DNA from: Cellulophaga omnivescoria
Lineage (GTDB): Bacteria > Bacteroidota > Bacteroidia > Flavobacteriales > Flavobacteriaceae
DNA: 58,905 nt
Direction: 5' to 3'
Assembly: GCF_001999725.1 (NCBI RefSeq)
Contig: NZ_MDDP01000008.1
Location: forward strand, 1 to 58,905
Made by a program: the position numbers and the translations under genes. The notes beneath the pieces are model-generated. The model did no database searches. It worked only from the letters and a program-made list of their open reading frames with translations, and was not told the DNA's origin. Below, piece after piece: positions 42,373-51,711 of the stretch (positions are counted from its first letter, which is position 1; each line of letters opens with the position of its first letter).

Positions 42373-43830
42373 TTAGTTAAGTTTGTTAAGCTTTCCAGAC
42401 CACACATCTGTTAAGGTTGTATATTGAGCCTTTCCATCAATAATTGAGGTGGTTTGTCCACCTATTATTAATATATTACCTTGATGATCTACTACAATAT
42501 TAGCATTACATCTTGCCGTGAAACTATCTGGTAGTTGTTGAAATGTTTTTGCCTTTTCCCATGTAACACCAGTATCTTCAGATACTAATATTTCAGAAGT
42601 ACAAGTGCCATCTGAAGTAGCACCACCAAACATCCATAATTTATTATCATAGGTAACGATACTCGCTTTAAATCGCGGAGAAAAAGCATCCTCAGATACA
42701 AGAGTCCAATTCACTCCATCGTCTGAAGACCAAACATCACTTAAAGGCACACCATTCAAATCTAACCCTCCTAATATATACATTCTACCATCAACTGTAA
42801 AAGATGCTGAATGTGTTCTTCTTGGCATATCAACGGTATATATCCCAGTTGTATCAAAGGTTACATCATCCAATGATTTTAGTGTTACAGAAGAAATTGC
42901 TGCTGCCGGAACATATACTGCGTCTGGCTTGTAACCATTCAAGGTCCCAAACACTGCTGTATTTCCCCCTATACTATAAATTATATTTTCGACAATGAAC
43001 GAGGAGGTATTAATTGAAGCTATGGAAGAAGGTCCCCATGTTCCTGGAATTGCTAAAGCCTCCTCTATTTTATTCCAAGAGGTTCCATCTGATGTTGTAT
43101 ACAAATCAAATGTCAGTGCTTTTTGGTAATATGCCGGTATCCCCAATCCATAAGGGTCTTTCAGTTCTGCAAAGCCAACCACATAAGCAATTCCATTCCT
43201 AACTACAATATTATGATTTGACCCTATAGGAAAATCTCCTATTGGTGTTTCTTCTGTCCAATTTTCACCTCCAACAGAACTATACAATTTAGACTCACCA
43301 AATTTTCCTTCTTTACCAGTAATTAAAAAATGTTTCCCATTGAGCTTAAAGTATTCTTGTGATTCATAATCTACATCGAAAGCATTTGGACTCAATTGGT
43401 TCCATTGTACTTCATCAGGATTTACTAGAGAAACATTAGCCTTTACGGTATAAGTCCTTTTCGAAACACCATCTTTAGCTGTTAGGGTGTAGGTGATTTC
43501 GTTTGAAAAATCATTTGCAGTAACTCCACTTATTTGTTCTACCCCATCAACAGTTACGGTAGTTCCCTTAATAGCAACAAAGGTTGCTGTTAAACTACTC
43601 ACATCAAATTGATAAGGGAGTATATCGGTATTCTCAATGATATAAGTACTATTATCAATTCCAAATGAATAACCTTTTATACTTTCATTTGAAAAGCCAA
43701 ATTGAATAAAACCCGTTAAATCATCTTGAAAAATATCATCATCTTCAGTACATCCACTTAATATCAAAATACTAAATAAAAATAGTAGGTTGATATACTT
43801 TAATTTTTGTTTTGCTATCATAATTAACAA
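42373..43830 (-). CDS. DUF6242/kelch-type surface lipoprotein
   Basis: 485 aa with a lipoprotein signal ending at Cys27 (ILILSGCTEDDD); the ATG three codons later is equally likely. The N-terminal immunoglobulin-like part (about 35-140, DFSNEITYTLTAKDGVSKRT) fits DUF6242. Residues about 150-485 are kelch/BNR-like repeats (GRMYILGGLDLNGVPLSDVW, DNKLWMFGGATSDGT and ILIIGGQTTSI), a beta-propeller. It is the first gene of the SusCD operon, which places it at the surface as an additional binding protein. The intergenic region upstream is shared with the histidine kinase gene. Confidence 0.8.
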   Translation of the reverse strand: MLIMIAKQKLKYINLLFLFSILILSGCTEDDDIFQDDLTGFIQFGFSNESIKGYSFGIDNSTYIIENTDILPYQFDVSSLTATFVAIKGTTVTVDGVEQISGVTANDFSNEITYTLTAKDGVSKRTYTVKANVSLVNPDEVQWNQLSPNAFDVDYESQEYFKLNGKHFLITGKEGKFGESKLYSSVGGENWTEETPIGDFPIGSNHNIVVRNGIAYVVGFAELKDPYGLGIPAYYQKALTFDLYTTSDGTSWNKIEEALAIPGTWGPSSIASINTSSFIVENIIYSIGGNTAVFGTLNGYKPDAVYVPAAAISSVTLKSLDDVTFDTTGIYTVDMPRRTHSASFTVDGRMYILGGLDLNGVPLSDVWSSDDGVNWTLVSEDAFSPRFKASIVTYDNKLWMFGGATSDGTCTSEILVSEDTGVTWEKAKTFQQLPDSFTARCNANIVVDHQGNILIIGGQTTSIIDGKAQYTTLTDVWSGKLNKLN

Positions 43831-43864
43831 AATTGAATTGGTTAATAAATTAGTTGGTTACAAA

Positions 43865-43887
43865 AACATAACATTATGTTATTGTTT
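43865..43887. promoter_or_regulatory. Dyad AACATAACATTATGTTATTGTT
   Basis: A near-palindrome in the intergenic region between the kelch/SusCD operon and the histidine kinase gene, 35 nt upstream of the kelch gene start. It could overlap that gene's promoter or act as an operator. Confidence 0.35.
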
Positions 43888-43927
43888 TGTTGATAGCAAA
43901 CTTAAAAGAAGTGTTTAAAAATAAAAT

Positions 43928-43943
43928 AGGGATAATTCCTCAT
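43928..43943. promoter_or_regulatory. Candidate response-regulator site (copy 1)
   Basis: AGGGATAATTCCTCAT, imperfect dyad AGGGA/TTCCT. The same 16-mer with two changes lies at 48158-48173 in front of the TlpA-like gene. Here it is 98 nt upstream of the kelch/SusCD operon and 63 nt upstream of the kinase gene. Confidence 0.5.
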
Positions 43944-44005
43944 TTTAAGATTTATTTAAATTAAAGTCCTAAGTTCTACTATATTTGTTAACGAATTAAT
44001 AACGT

Positions 44006-46156
44006 ATGAGGCATTTTAAATTCATTAACATAATTATTTTAGGGATAGTTTTATTCTCTGAGGGATGTTTTAGTCAAAAGCCAAAGGATTCAATTCATTA
44101 TTCTCAATTGATAACCGAACTCAATTATAAATACTACCAAAACATACATAAAAACCCGATTAAAAGTTTGGAATATGCCCGAAAGGCATATGAATTCAGG
44201 AGTAAAATAGAATCAGAATTAATTCAGTTTAAAATAAAACTCAATTTTGCAACGGCCCTTTTTATAAACGAAAAATATATAGAAGCATTAGACGTTTTGA
44301 ACAAAATAGAAGATAACAAATTACCTTTAAAAAGTAAAGCCTTACTATTTACATTGAAAGGTCTCATTGAAAATGACTTAAATCAATTTACTGAAGCTGA
44401 ATATCATTATAAATTAGCTTTAAATTTATATAAGAAACTCAAAGACAAAGACAATCAATTTGCCATCTTAAATAACTTAGGTATTCTATATAACAACATA
44501 GGAGAATACAAACGATCATCTGAGTTATATTTAGATTGTTATGAATTAATTCCTCACTTAACCACAAAAATTGATCTGTATAAGTATTATATGAATACTG
44601 GTATAGTCAGCTTTAATTTAAATGATAATAAAAAGGCAGAAGAGCTGTTTAGTCGAGCCTTAGATGAAGCTAAAAAAAACGGTGATTCATTACGAATTTT
44701 TAAAACCCAAGATAAATTAGCAGAGGTAAATCAACTCTTAAAAAAGCTAAACATAGCCTTAGAATATCATAAAAGAGCTTTAGATGGGTATCAAAGATTA
44801 TGCTTAAAAAAAGAACAAAGTAAAACCTTGCTAAAGATTGGTAAAATTTATACCCTAAAGAAAAATCAAGATAGTAGTCTTTACTATTACAAATCTTCAA
44901 AAAAAATAGCATTAGAATTCTCTTATAAACAGGAAGAATTAGAAGCTTCTCTTAGTTTGGGGCAATATTTTCAAAAAAATCAAAAATTTAAGGAGGCTCG
45001 TACAGCTTATATTGGTATACTCAAAAATGATAGTTCAATAGTTAATAATAAAATTCTAAAAAATACTTACTTTAATTTGTCTCAAATTGAAAAACAAAGC
45101 AATAATAGATCGAAAGCATTTCAATATTTAGAAGAGTATTTTAAATATGATAAAATCTTGAGAAATCAACATTTTGTGTCTTTAAATGAACAAAAAGAAG
45201 TTCAACAAAAGCTACTAAAAAAAGAATATGAATTAGAAAAATTACATTCTATAAATAATATTACAGCCCTACAGTTAAAAAACAAAAGTCAACAGTTAAA
45301 GTCACTAGTGATTTCCAGTATATTAGTTTTATGTATTACCATTTTGCTTCTAACTTTATATTTACAAAAGAGACGAGCAGAGACGCGTCTTGCTATCCAA
45401 CATAAAAAATTGATAAATTCTAATAAAGAGATTAAAGAAAATAGGAGTGAATTAATTCGAATTAACCAAATAAAAGATCAGTTGCTATCAATAGTTGCCC
45501 ACGATGTAAAAAGTCCAATTACCAATCTTAAAAATCTACTTTTTATCTTAAGAAATAATTTTGATAGTTTAAGTAACAAAGAGATCAAAAGTAACTTAAG
45601 TATTATTGAATCTAATTCAAACAATTTACTTCATAATTTGAACAATATCCTAAATTGGATTATTACTCAAACATCGGGTACTCATATCAAACTAAGTACA
45701 TTTTCCCTTAATAAGCTTATAAAATCTAACTTAAAGCTTATTGAAAGTACCATTTATGTCAAAGATTTAATTATCCATTTTCATCCGGATAAAAGCAATA
45801 ACAAAATAAAAAGCGATAAAAACATTGTAGATCTTGCCCTTCGAAATTTACTATCGAATGCTGTGAAATTTTCTCATAAAAATGAAAAAATAATCATTGA
45901 AATCAAGCGTATTTCAGAACATCTAATCGAAATTCATGTTACCGATTTTGGCATAGGTCTTCACAAAGATGCTGAAAATATTTGGCTTAAAAAGTTAGAA
46001 AATATCCCAAATTCAAAAGGAACAAATAATGAAAAAGGGTATGGAATAGGACTATCCTTATGTCAAAAAATGCTATCCAAAGTAAACTCTAGAATTTTAT
46101 ACAAAAAAAACGAACCAGTAGGTTCTATTTTTATCATACAACTAACCAATTTCTAA
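44006..46156 (+). CDS. TPR-containing membrane histidine kinase
   Basis: 716 aa. A signal peptide (Cys at 21 could also be lipidated) is followed by a periplasmic region of tetratricopeptide repeats (about 60-380, for example TEAEYHYKLALNLYKKLKDK), a coiled coil, one membrane helix (about 432-454), then a HisKA domain with H499 (SIVAHDVKSPITNL). The ATPase has the N box LALRNLLSNAVKFSH, G1 VTDFGIGL and G2 GYGIGLSLC. It likely senses a periplasmic peptide or protein. A TATATTTG (43980-43987) 18 nt before the start may be its -7 element. Four nt separate it from the response regulator. Confidence 0.9.
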   Translation: MRHFKFINIIILGIVLFSEGCFSQKPKDSIHYSQLITELNYKYYQNIHKNPIKSLEYARKAYEFRSKIESELIQFKIKLNFATALFINEKYIEALDVLNKIEDNKLPLKSKALLFTLKGLIENDLNQFTEAEYHYKLALNLYKKLKDKDNQFAILNNLGILYNNIGEYKRSSELYLDCYELIPHLTTKIDLYKYYMNTGIVSFNLNDNKKAEELFSRALDEAKKNGDSLRIFKTQDKLAEVNQLLKKLNIALEYHKRALDGYQRLCLKKEQSKTLLKIGKIYTLKKNQDSSLYYYKSSKKIALEFSYKQEELEASLSLGQYFQKNQKFKEARTAYIGILKNDSSIVNNKILKNTYFNLSQIEKQSNNRSKAFQYLEEYFKYDKILRNQHFVSLNEQKEVQQKLLKKEYELEKLHSINNITALQLKNKSQQLKSLVISSILVLCITILLLTLYLQKRRAETRLAIQHKKLINSNKEIKENRSELIRINQIKDQLLSIVAHDVKSPITNLKNLLFILRNNFDSLSNKEIKSNLSIIESNSNNLLHNLNNILNWIITQTSGTHIKLSTFSLNKLIKSNLKLIESTIYVKDLIIHFHPDKSNNKIKSDKNIVDLALRNLLSNAVKFSHKNEKIIIEIKRISEHLIEIHVTDFGIGLHKDAENIWLKKLENIPNSKGTNNEKGYGIGLSLCQKMLSKVNSRILYKKNEPVGSIFIIQLTNF

Positions 46157-46160
46157 TATT

Positions 46161-46826
46161 ATGAATGAAATAAAAGTGCTTATTGCAGATGATCATTATA
46201 TCGTTAGGTTAGGCTTAAAAACTTTAATTAATTCCTATGGTAGATATAAGGTTCTGATCGATACCTCGAATGGTAAAGAGGTTTTGAATTATTTATCTTT
46301 AATAGATCTATTTATATTAGATCTTGAAATGCCCATAATAAACGGAGTTGAAGTTTTAGAAATTATTAAAAGGAAATATCCCGAAAAAAAGGTTATCCTT
46401 TTAACCAATTGTATGCATATCCCCACATTAATTAAAGCTAAAAAATTAAAACCTAATGGTTTCCTATTTAAAGATGGTATGCATGAGGAAATTAAAACCT
46501 GTATGGATCAAGTTTTAAAAGGTAACTTTTATCAAGGTAAAAGTTGTCTTCATTTTTTTTCCCTACATCAGGAAGAGATTAAAACATTAGAAAACTTAAT
46601 TGAAAACTTACAAACCTTAACAAAAAGCGAATTAAAAGTCTTAGTTAAAATTTCCGAAAATCTATCAACTTCAGAGATTGCAGAATTGCTTTATAACAGT
46701 CCAAAAACAATTGACAACCATCGCACTAATATTGCTAAAAAATTAGACATTACGGGTTATAATAATTTACAGGCTATGGCTATAACTAACAAAATATTAA
46801 TTTCATCATTATGTAAAAACTCTTAA
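46161..46826 (+). CDS. LuxR/NarL-type response regulator
   Basis: 221 aa. The receiver domain (1-125) has the acidic pocket (IADDH) and the phosphorylation site D54 in LFILDLEMPIINGVEVL, plus LLTNCMHI and LFKDGMHEE for the conserved Thr and Lys positions. The C-terminal LuxR HTH (about 155-215) is LTKSELKVLVKISENLSTSE then IAELLYNSPKTIDNHRTNIA. Its gene follows the TPR kinase by 4 nt. The shared dyad upstream of the kelch/SusCD operon and of the TlpA gene is a plausible target. A terminator follows. Confidence 0.9.
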   Translation: MNEIKVLIADDHYIVRLGLKTLINSYGRYKVLIDTSNGKEVLNYLSLIDLFILDLEMPIINGVEVLEIIKRKYPEKKVILLTNCMHIPTLIKAKKLKPNGFLFKDGMHEEIKTCMDQVLKGNFYQGKSCLHFFSLHQEEIKTLENLIENLQTLTKSELKVLVKISENLSTSEIAELLYNSPKTIDNHRTNIAKKLDITGYNNLQAMAITNKILISSLCKNS

Positions 46827-46888
46827 ATTAGTTCGCTTTTTAAATTACGTACAACCACTTTTCAATCTTTTTATTGTTAAACGATATT

Positions 46889-46925
46889 AAAAAAGAACAC
46901 ATCAAAAATATGATGCGTTCTTTTT
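46889..46925. terminator. Bidirectional terminator
   Basis: AAAAAGAACACATCA/TGATGCGTTCTTTTT, a 15-bp stem with one mismatch and T runs on both strands, between the convergent response regulator and TlpA-like genes. Confidence 0.8.
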
Positions 46926-46934
46926 ATTTGTTTT

Positions 46935-48092
46935 TTATTCCGCTGGAAATATCTCTTTTAATTTTTCTTGTAAAGCCTCGCCTCTTAGGTTCAATGCCAT
47001 TACTTTTCCTTCCTTATCAAGTAATACCATGTACGGAATTCCTGAGAAAACATAATCTTTCATAATTTTTTTTGAATCTTTAGCTATCAAAAGTGTTCCT
47101 TCCAAATTATCTTCTTTAACTGCCTTTCGCCATTCCTTTTCTTTTTTATCAATCGAAACGCTAACGACTTCAAAACCTTTATCTCTGTATAATCTATATT
47201 GTTTTTGCACATTAGGTGATTCTATTCTACAAGGCCCGCACCATGAAGCCCAAAAGTCAATCAATACATATTTTCCTTTAAAAGAGCTTAAAGAAATTAA
47301 ATTCCCATCTAAATCTGGAAAGGTAAAATCAGGAGCAACAGCACCGATACTCGTTTTTGAAACATTTTCAATCTTCTCAAATAAATCTGATTTTGCATTT
47401 AGAATGTATGAATCATTTGGAAATTTCGCTGCTAATAAATCATATTGCTCAACCATATAATCCTTATGATTCTTCCAAGACAACCCTTCTAAAGCTTTAA
47501 TAACTGTAGGATACTTGCTATACATTTTAATTATGTTTTTAATATCCCTCTCGTGGTATTTTGACATTACATCCCATTCATTTAACACATCACTTTTCCA
47601 TTCCTCAGAGTCCGATAAAGAGGCCCTATACTGTTGTCTTCCAACAGCAATCATATATTGATAATTTTGATAACTCGACCAATGAACAGCATTTAAAACA
47701 TTATTTTTTTCTCCTCCATTTATATGTACATGTGGAGGGTTTTTAATTTTAACTTTTGCCGTATCAATACCTCTAAAGTCAATAGTTAAATCTTCATCAT
47801 CTGCATAAAATTCAACTCGTTGTTGTTTATAAACATCTAAAGTGTAATACCCAGGATTTTCAGTTAGCATCTCAAAAGAGTAATTGTTCAAAGAATCTAA
47901 TTCAATTTTCATAAACAGTTCAAACTCATTATCTTCATTTCTCTTGTTCAATGTAATACCAAATCTATCTTGACTATCAGCAAATTCGATATGTCCATTT
48001 ACCCTTATTTTAGCCAGTTCTGAATCATTTATGGACTCCTGACATGCTATCAAGCTAAAAAAAATCAATGCTACCCCAACTAGTTTTTTCAT
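46935..48092 (-). CDS. TlpA-like thiol-disulfide oxidoreductase lipoprotein
   Basis: 385 aa with a lipoprotein signal ending at Cys17 (FFSLIACQES). A DUF4369-like beta domain (about 28-120) and helical linker lead to a TlpA/AhpC-type domain (about 245-385) with WASWCGPCRIESP and cis-Pro VFSGIPYMVLLDKEGKV. It is distinct from the TlpA protein at 25 kb. It is alone on its strand but shares the AGGGAACATTCCTCAT dyad with the neighbouring SusCD operon, so it may be regulated by the adjacent two-component system. Confidence 0.85.
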   Translation of the reverse strand: MKKLVGVALIFFSLIACQESINDSELAKIRVNGHIEFADSQDRFGITLNKRNEDNEFELFMKIELDSLNNYSFEMLTENPGYYTLDVYKQQRVEFYADDEDLTIDFRGIDTAKVKIKNPPHVHINGGEKNNVLNAVHWSSYQNYQYMIAVGRQQYRASLSDSEEWKSDVLNEWDVMSKYHERDIKNIIKMYSKYPTVIKALEGLSWKNHKDYMVEQYDLLAAKFPNDSYILNAKSDLFEKIENVSKTSIGAVAPDFTFPDLDGNLISLSSFKGKYVLIDFWASWCGPCRIESPNVQKQYRLYRDKGFEVVSVSIDKKEKEWRKAVKEDNLEGTLLIAKDSKKIMKDYVFSGIPYMVLLDKEGKVMALNLRGEALQEKLKEIFPAE

Positions 48093-48157
48093 ATATTAAT
48101 TATATTGTTGTTACTAAAATTTGAAGTAAAAGTATTACCTATATTTCATTCATATCT

Positions 48158-48173
48158 AGGGAACATTCCTCAT
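48158..48173. promoter_or_regulatory. Candidate response-regulator site (copy 2)
   Basis: AGGGAACATTCCTCAT, 14 of 16 identical to 43928-43943, 66 nt upstream of the TlpA-like gene start. Both copies have the same orientation relative to the minus-strand genes they precede. Confidence 0.5.
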
Positions 48174-48217
48174 ATATTACGTAAACTATTACCATAAAAG
48201 TGAATTCATATAAAATG

Positions 48218-48242
48218 AAAACCTCCCAACAAAGAGGTTTTT
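48218..48242 (-). terminator. Terminator of the ALDH operon
   Basis: AAAACCTC/GAGGTTTT with an 8-nt loop, 56 nt beyond the ALDH stop on the minus strand; T run on both sides. The 48093-48297 gap holds this and the TlpA upstream region only. Confidence 0.65.
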
Positions 48243-48297
48243 GTTGAGAGGAAATCATAATTTTAATCCAAATAAACTAGTACACCTTAAGAGGTCA

Positions 48298-49815
48298 TCA
48301 AAACTTAAATTTTATCCCTTGAGCTAGTGGCATTTCTGTCGAATAATTAATAGTGCATGTTTGCCTTCGCATATATGCTTTCCATGCATCAGATCCACTC
48401 TCTCTTCCCCCTCCAGTTTCTTTTTCTCCACCAAAAGCTCCTCCTATTTCTGCACCTGAGGTACCAATATTTACATTCGCTATGCCACAATCAGATCCCT
48501 TCTGTGATAAGAATAATTCAGACTCTCTCAAATTTAGCGTAAATATAGAGGATGAAAGTCCTTGTGGTACATTGTTTTGAATTTGGATCGCCTCATTGAA
48601 ATCATCATACCCTATTACAAATAGGATAGGCGCAAAGGTTTCCTTAGTTACGATAGACATCGTTTTATTTGCTCTAATTAGTGTTGGTTTTACGTAGCAA
48701 CCTGAACCATAATCTTCCCCTTCAATTTTCGAACCTCCAAAAATTAGCTCTCCCCCTTCTCTTAGCGCTGTATCTATAGTTTTCTCATACAATGAAACTG
48801 CCTCATGATCTATTAAGGGCCCCATATGACTATTTTCACTTAAGGGATTACCGATGCGCAACTGAGCATACGCATTCTCTAATTTTACGACTAAATCCGG
48901 AAGAATCTCGTTATGAACAATCAATCTTCTTGTTGACGTGCAACGTTGTCCTGCTGTCCCCACTGCTCCGAAAACAATTGCAGGAATGGCTTGATTCAAA
49001 TCTGCTTGCTGGGTAACAATAATTGCATTATTTCCTCCTAATTCTAAAATTGATTTTCCAAGACGGCCAGCTACTTTCTGAGCCACACTCTTCCCCATTT
49101 GGGTGGAACCAGTTGCGGAAACAAGATTTATGTTATGGTCAGAAGCAATTAACTTGCCAATGAGTGCGTCACCAATAATCACATTCGAGATGCCCTCTGG
49201 CAATCCATTCTTTTTTAGAACTCTTTTAAAGATTTCTTGACAAGCTATCGCTGAAAAAGGTGTTTTTTCAGAAGGTTTCCATATACAAACATTCCCACAA
49301 ACCCAAGAAATTGCCGCATTCCAAGCCCAAACAGCTACAGGAAAATTAAATGCTGAAATAATACCGACTACTCCAAGAGAATGCCATTGTTCAAACATTC
49401 TATGATTGGGCCTTTCTGAATGCATCTGCAATCCATACAACTGTCTAGATAAGCCCACAGCAAAATCGCATATATCAATCATTTCTTGTACCTCTCCCAA
49501 TCCCTCTTGCAAACTCTTGCCCATTTCATAACTTACTAATTTCCCTAGTTCGTTTTTATCGTTACGTAATTCGTCTCCAAATTGCCTCACAATATCTCCT
49601 CTTTCAGGAGCTGTTAACGAACTCCAATACGGAAATGCTTCTTTTGCTTTTATAACAACTTTGTTATAATCATCCTCCGTTGACAATTTGACGCTTCCAA
49701 GTATCGCCCCATCAACAGGAGAAACTATATCCTTGCTAGCACCCGATGCTTTCCAACTATAACATCCTGTAGATACAGAATAATTCTCTTCATTATTACT
49801 TAAATAATCGACCAT
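48298..49815 (-). CDS. amaB: ALDH7-type aminoadipate semialdehyde dehydrogenase (AmaB-like)
   Basis: 505 aa, cytosolic NAD(P)-dependent aldehyde dehydrogenase. The NAD-binding region has WKPSEKTPFSAIA and SATGSTQMGKSVA, the general base Glu lies in ILELGGNNAI and the catalytic Cys in GTAGQRCTSTRRL. The C-terminal GGAFGGEKETGGGRESGSDA is characteristic of the antiquitin/ALDH7 group, which oxidises alpha-aminoadipic semialdehyde (L-piperideine-6-carboxylate) to 2-aminoadipate in lysine catabolism. The neighbouring DUF1338 gene, 9 nt upstream, acts two steps later in that pathway, which supports the call. Confidence 0.9.
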   Translation of the reverse strand: MVDYLSNNEENYSVSTGCYSWKASGASKDIVSPVDGAILGSVKLSTEDDYNKVVIKAKEAFPYWSSLTAPERGDIVRQFGDELRNDKNELGKLVSYEMGKSLQEGLGEVQEMIDICDFAVGLSRQLYGLQMHSERPNHRMFEQWHSLGVVGIISAFNFPVAVWAWNAAISWVCGNVCIWKPSEKTPFSAIACQEIFKRVLKKNGLPEGISNVIIGDALIGKLIASDHNINLVSATGSTQMGKSVAQKVAGRLGKSILELGGNNAIIVTQQADLNQAIPAIVFGAVGTAGQRCTSTRRLIVHNEILPDLVVKLENAYAQLRIGNPLSENSHMGPLIDHEAVSLYEKTIDTALREGGELIFGGSKIEGEDYGSGCYVKPTLIRANKTMSIVTKETFAPILFVIGYDDFNEAIQIQNNVPQGLSSSIFTLNLRESELFLSQKGSDCGIANVNIGTSGAEIGGAFGGEKETGGGRESGSDAWKAYMRRQTCTINYSTEMPLAQGIKFKF

Positions 49816-49824
49816 TTTTTACTT

Positions 49825-50706
49825 TTATTTTTTGATATATGTACTTTCAAATATTTTATCTGCATTCGCAGATTCAAAACCTTCTCTTCGACTTATCTTT
49901 TCTGAATTTCCAGATGAAGGTAAAGGTAAACGTTCCGCAAACTCAACATAACTACCAGGAATCATCACTTTATCTGTATCAGAAAACTTTGCTAAAACCA
50001 ACTCTGCCATTGTACTACTTTGTTTTAACAATCCATCTTTACTTACTTTTATTTTACCTCCTGAAGAATTAAGTGTGATACCTAGTGATTCAATAAATTC
50101 ATTAAATTTCTCGATACTTTTATAAGCACCTTTCAGATTATGTATACTAATGGTATAATGATTCAGGTAATATCGGTTATAAATGGTCCATGCCGCATAT
50201 TCACTTTCATTTAAAAGCGTATTATACTCTTTTAATGTAGGTAAGTTCCACAAGGGTTCAACAAAAAACTTATTTACAGCCGCTACATCATTCAAATCAA
50301 TTGTATCAATAGGATCTGAAATCACTGAAGAGGTGTATTTATAGATAACCTCCTTGGCAACATCTGAAAGTTCTGAAACTCTCAATTCACTTAGAAATAC
50401 TCTTGGAAACTCCGGTTTGGGAGGAGCATACCAGTAGGCATTTAATTTTTTTCCTTCAAAAGAGTAATAATCTCTTTTTGTGTACCCATAATGCAGAAAA
50501 ATTTTTTCCAAGGAAGCTATTCCTAGGTTAGGAACTCCAAGGGTTCTAAATGCAATATGATCATTAATAATTTCATCTTCATTGGCTATGATTTTATGCT
50601 CAACCATAGCCTTAGTTATTTTCTCTACATTAGGCACCTCTTTTTTATAAGTGTCCAATAAAGCCTTATAGATTTTTGCTAGCTTCTTATATTTCTCTGT
50701 ATTCAT
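49825..50706 (-). CDS. DUF1338 enzyme, probable 2-oxoadipate dioxygenase/decarboxylase
   Basis: 293 aa, DUF1338. Probable metal ligands are H50 (in NDHIAFRTLG, with R54 at the spacing of the substrate arginine), H183 (LNHYTISIH) and E255 (SYVEFAERL). The characterised relative HglS converts 2-oxoadipate to D-2-hydroxyglutarate with Fe(II) and O2 in lysine catabolism. This protein is shorter than HglS (about 460 aa), as in the compact forms of the family. It forms an operon with the ALDH7-type gene and is divergent from a LysR gene 72 nt away. Confidence 0.85.
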   Translation of the reverse strand: MNTEKYKKLAKIYKALLDTYKKEVPNVEKITKAMVEHKIIANEDEIINDHIAFRTLGVPNLGIASLEKIFLHYGYTKRDYYSFEGKKLNAYWYAPPKPEFPRVFLSELRVSELSDVAKEVIYKYTSSVISDPIDTIDLNDVAAVNKFFVEPLWNLPTLKEYNTLLNESEYAAWTIYNRYYLNHYTISIHNLKGAYKSIEKFNEFIESLGITLNSSGGKIKVSKDGLLKQSSTMAELVLAKFSDTDKVMIPGSYVEFAERLPLPSSGNSEKISRREGFESANADKIFESTYIKK

Positions 50707-50778
50707 ATTTATATATTTTAATTACACTCTTAAAATTATACTTATTTTTGATTTGTTCCAATTCATATTAAATATCAA

Positions 50779-51666
50779 ATGATAAGTAAATCAAATCAAT
50801 TAGAATTAAGGCAAGTCCAATATTTCATTATGTTATCCACAACTTTACATTACCGTAAAGCTGCCGAAAAATTGCATATATCCCAATCTGCACTAAGTCA
50901 GCAAATAAAAATTCTGGAAACAACCTTGGGAGCTAAATTATTTGAAAGAACCAACAGAAAAGTAACTTTAAGCTATGAAGGTTCTGTATTCTTACAAGAA
51001 GCTAACTTAATCGTTGAACAAGTTGACAGATCATTAGAAAACTGGCAAATGAAAAAAGAAGGTAAAAAAGGGCAACTAAAAATTGGTTTCGTTGGTTCTG
51101 CTATGCAGAAATACTTACCAAAGGTCTTAAAAAAGTTTAGTTCCGATCAACCATTAATAATGCTTAATCTTCAAGAAAAAACCAACAAAGAACAACTTGA
51201 AAGTTTACTTTCAAATAAAATAGATATCGGTTTTATAAGATCAAATAGCATACCTTCAATTATGGGTATCAAACTTGTTTATGAAGAAAATTTCTCCCTT
51301 GTATTACCTCAAAATCATCCCTTGAATGAAGTTAGCTTTACCTCCATTAAACAGCTGTCAAAAGAAAGCTTTATACTATTTCCAAATGATTTTAGCCCTA
51401 TGTTCTTTCAACAGATTCTAAATTTATGCTTAGAAGCGGGTTTTAGTCCTAATATACAGCATCAATCCATTCATGCACCTACAATATTTAAATTGGTAGA
51501 AAATGAAATGGGAATCTCAATTATTCCTAACAGTTTAAGGGATGACAAAAACTACAATGTTAAATACATTGAATTAGTCAAAACACCCCAAAAAACAAGA
51601 TTGTATGCAGTATGGCTTGCCCACAACAAGTCCAAAGTATTACATTATTTTTTAAATCATATATAA
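50779..51666 (+). CDS. LysR-family transcriptional regulator
   Basis: 295 aa with an N-terminal winged HTH (about 8-67, LRQVQYFIMLSTTLHYRKAA, then EKLHISQSALSQQIKILETT) and a substrate-binding domain resembling CbnR/CatR/BenM types (GQLKIGFVGSAMQKYLPKVL, then FSLVLPQNHPL). It is divergent from the ALDH7/DUF1338 operon with a 72-nt shared promoter region, so it most likely controls that operon in response to a lysine-pathway intermediate. Confidence 0.9.
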   Translation: MISKSNQLELRQVQYFIMLSTTLHYRKAAEKLHISQSALSQQIKILETTLGAKLFERTNRKVTLSYEGSVFLQEANLIVEQVDRSLENWQMKKEGKKGQLKIGFVGSAMQKYLPKVLKKFSSDQPLIMLNLQEKTNKEQLESLLSNKIDIGFIRSNSIPSIMGIKLVYEENFSLVLPQNHPLNEVSFTSIKQLSKESFILFPNDFSPMFFQQILNLCLEAGFSPNIQHQSIHAPTIFKLVENEMGISIIPNSLRDDKNYNVKYIELVKTPQKTRLYAVWLAHNKSKVLHYFLNHI

Positions 51667-51700
51667 GCACCCGACAATCATTAATTGCCAGGTGCTCTTT
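51666..51700. terminator. Bidirectional terminator after lysR and susD
   Basis: AGCACC/GGTGCT with an inner CAAT/ATTG pair and a T run on the plus strand, between the convergent LysR gene and SusD gene. Confidence 0.7.
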
Positions 51701-51711
51701 ATTATATTCAT

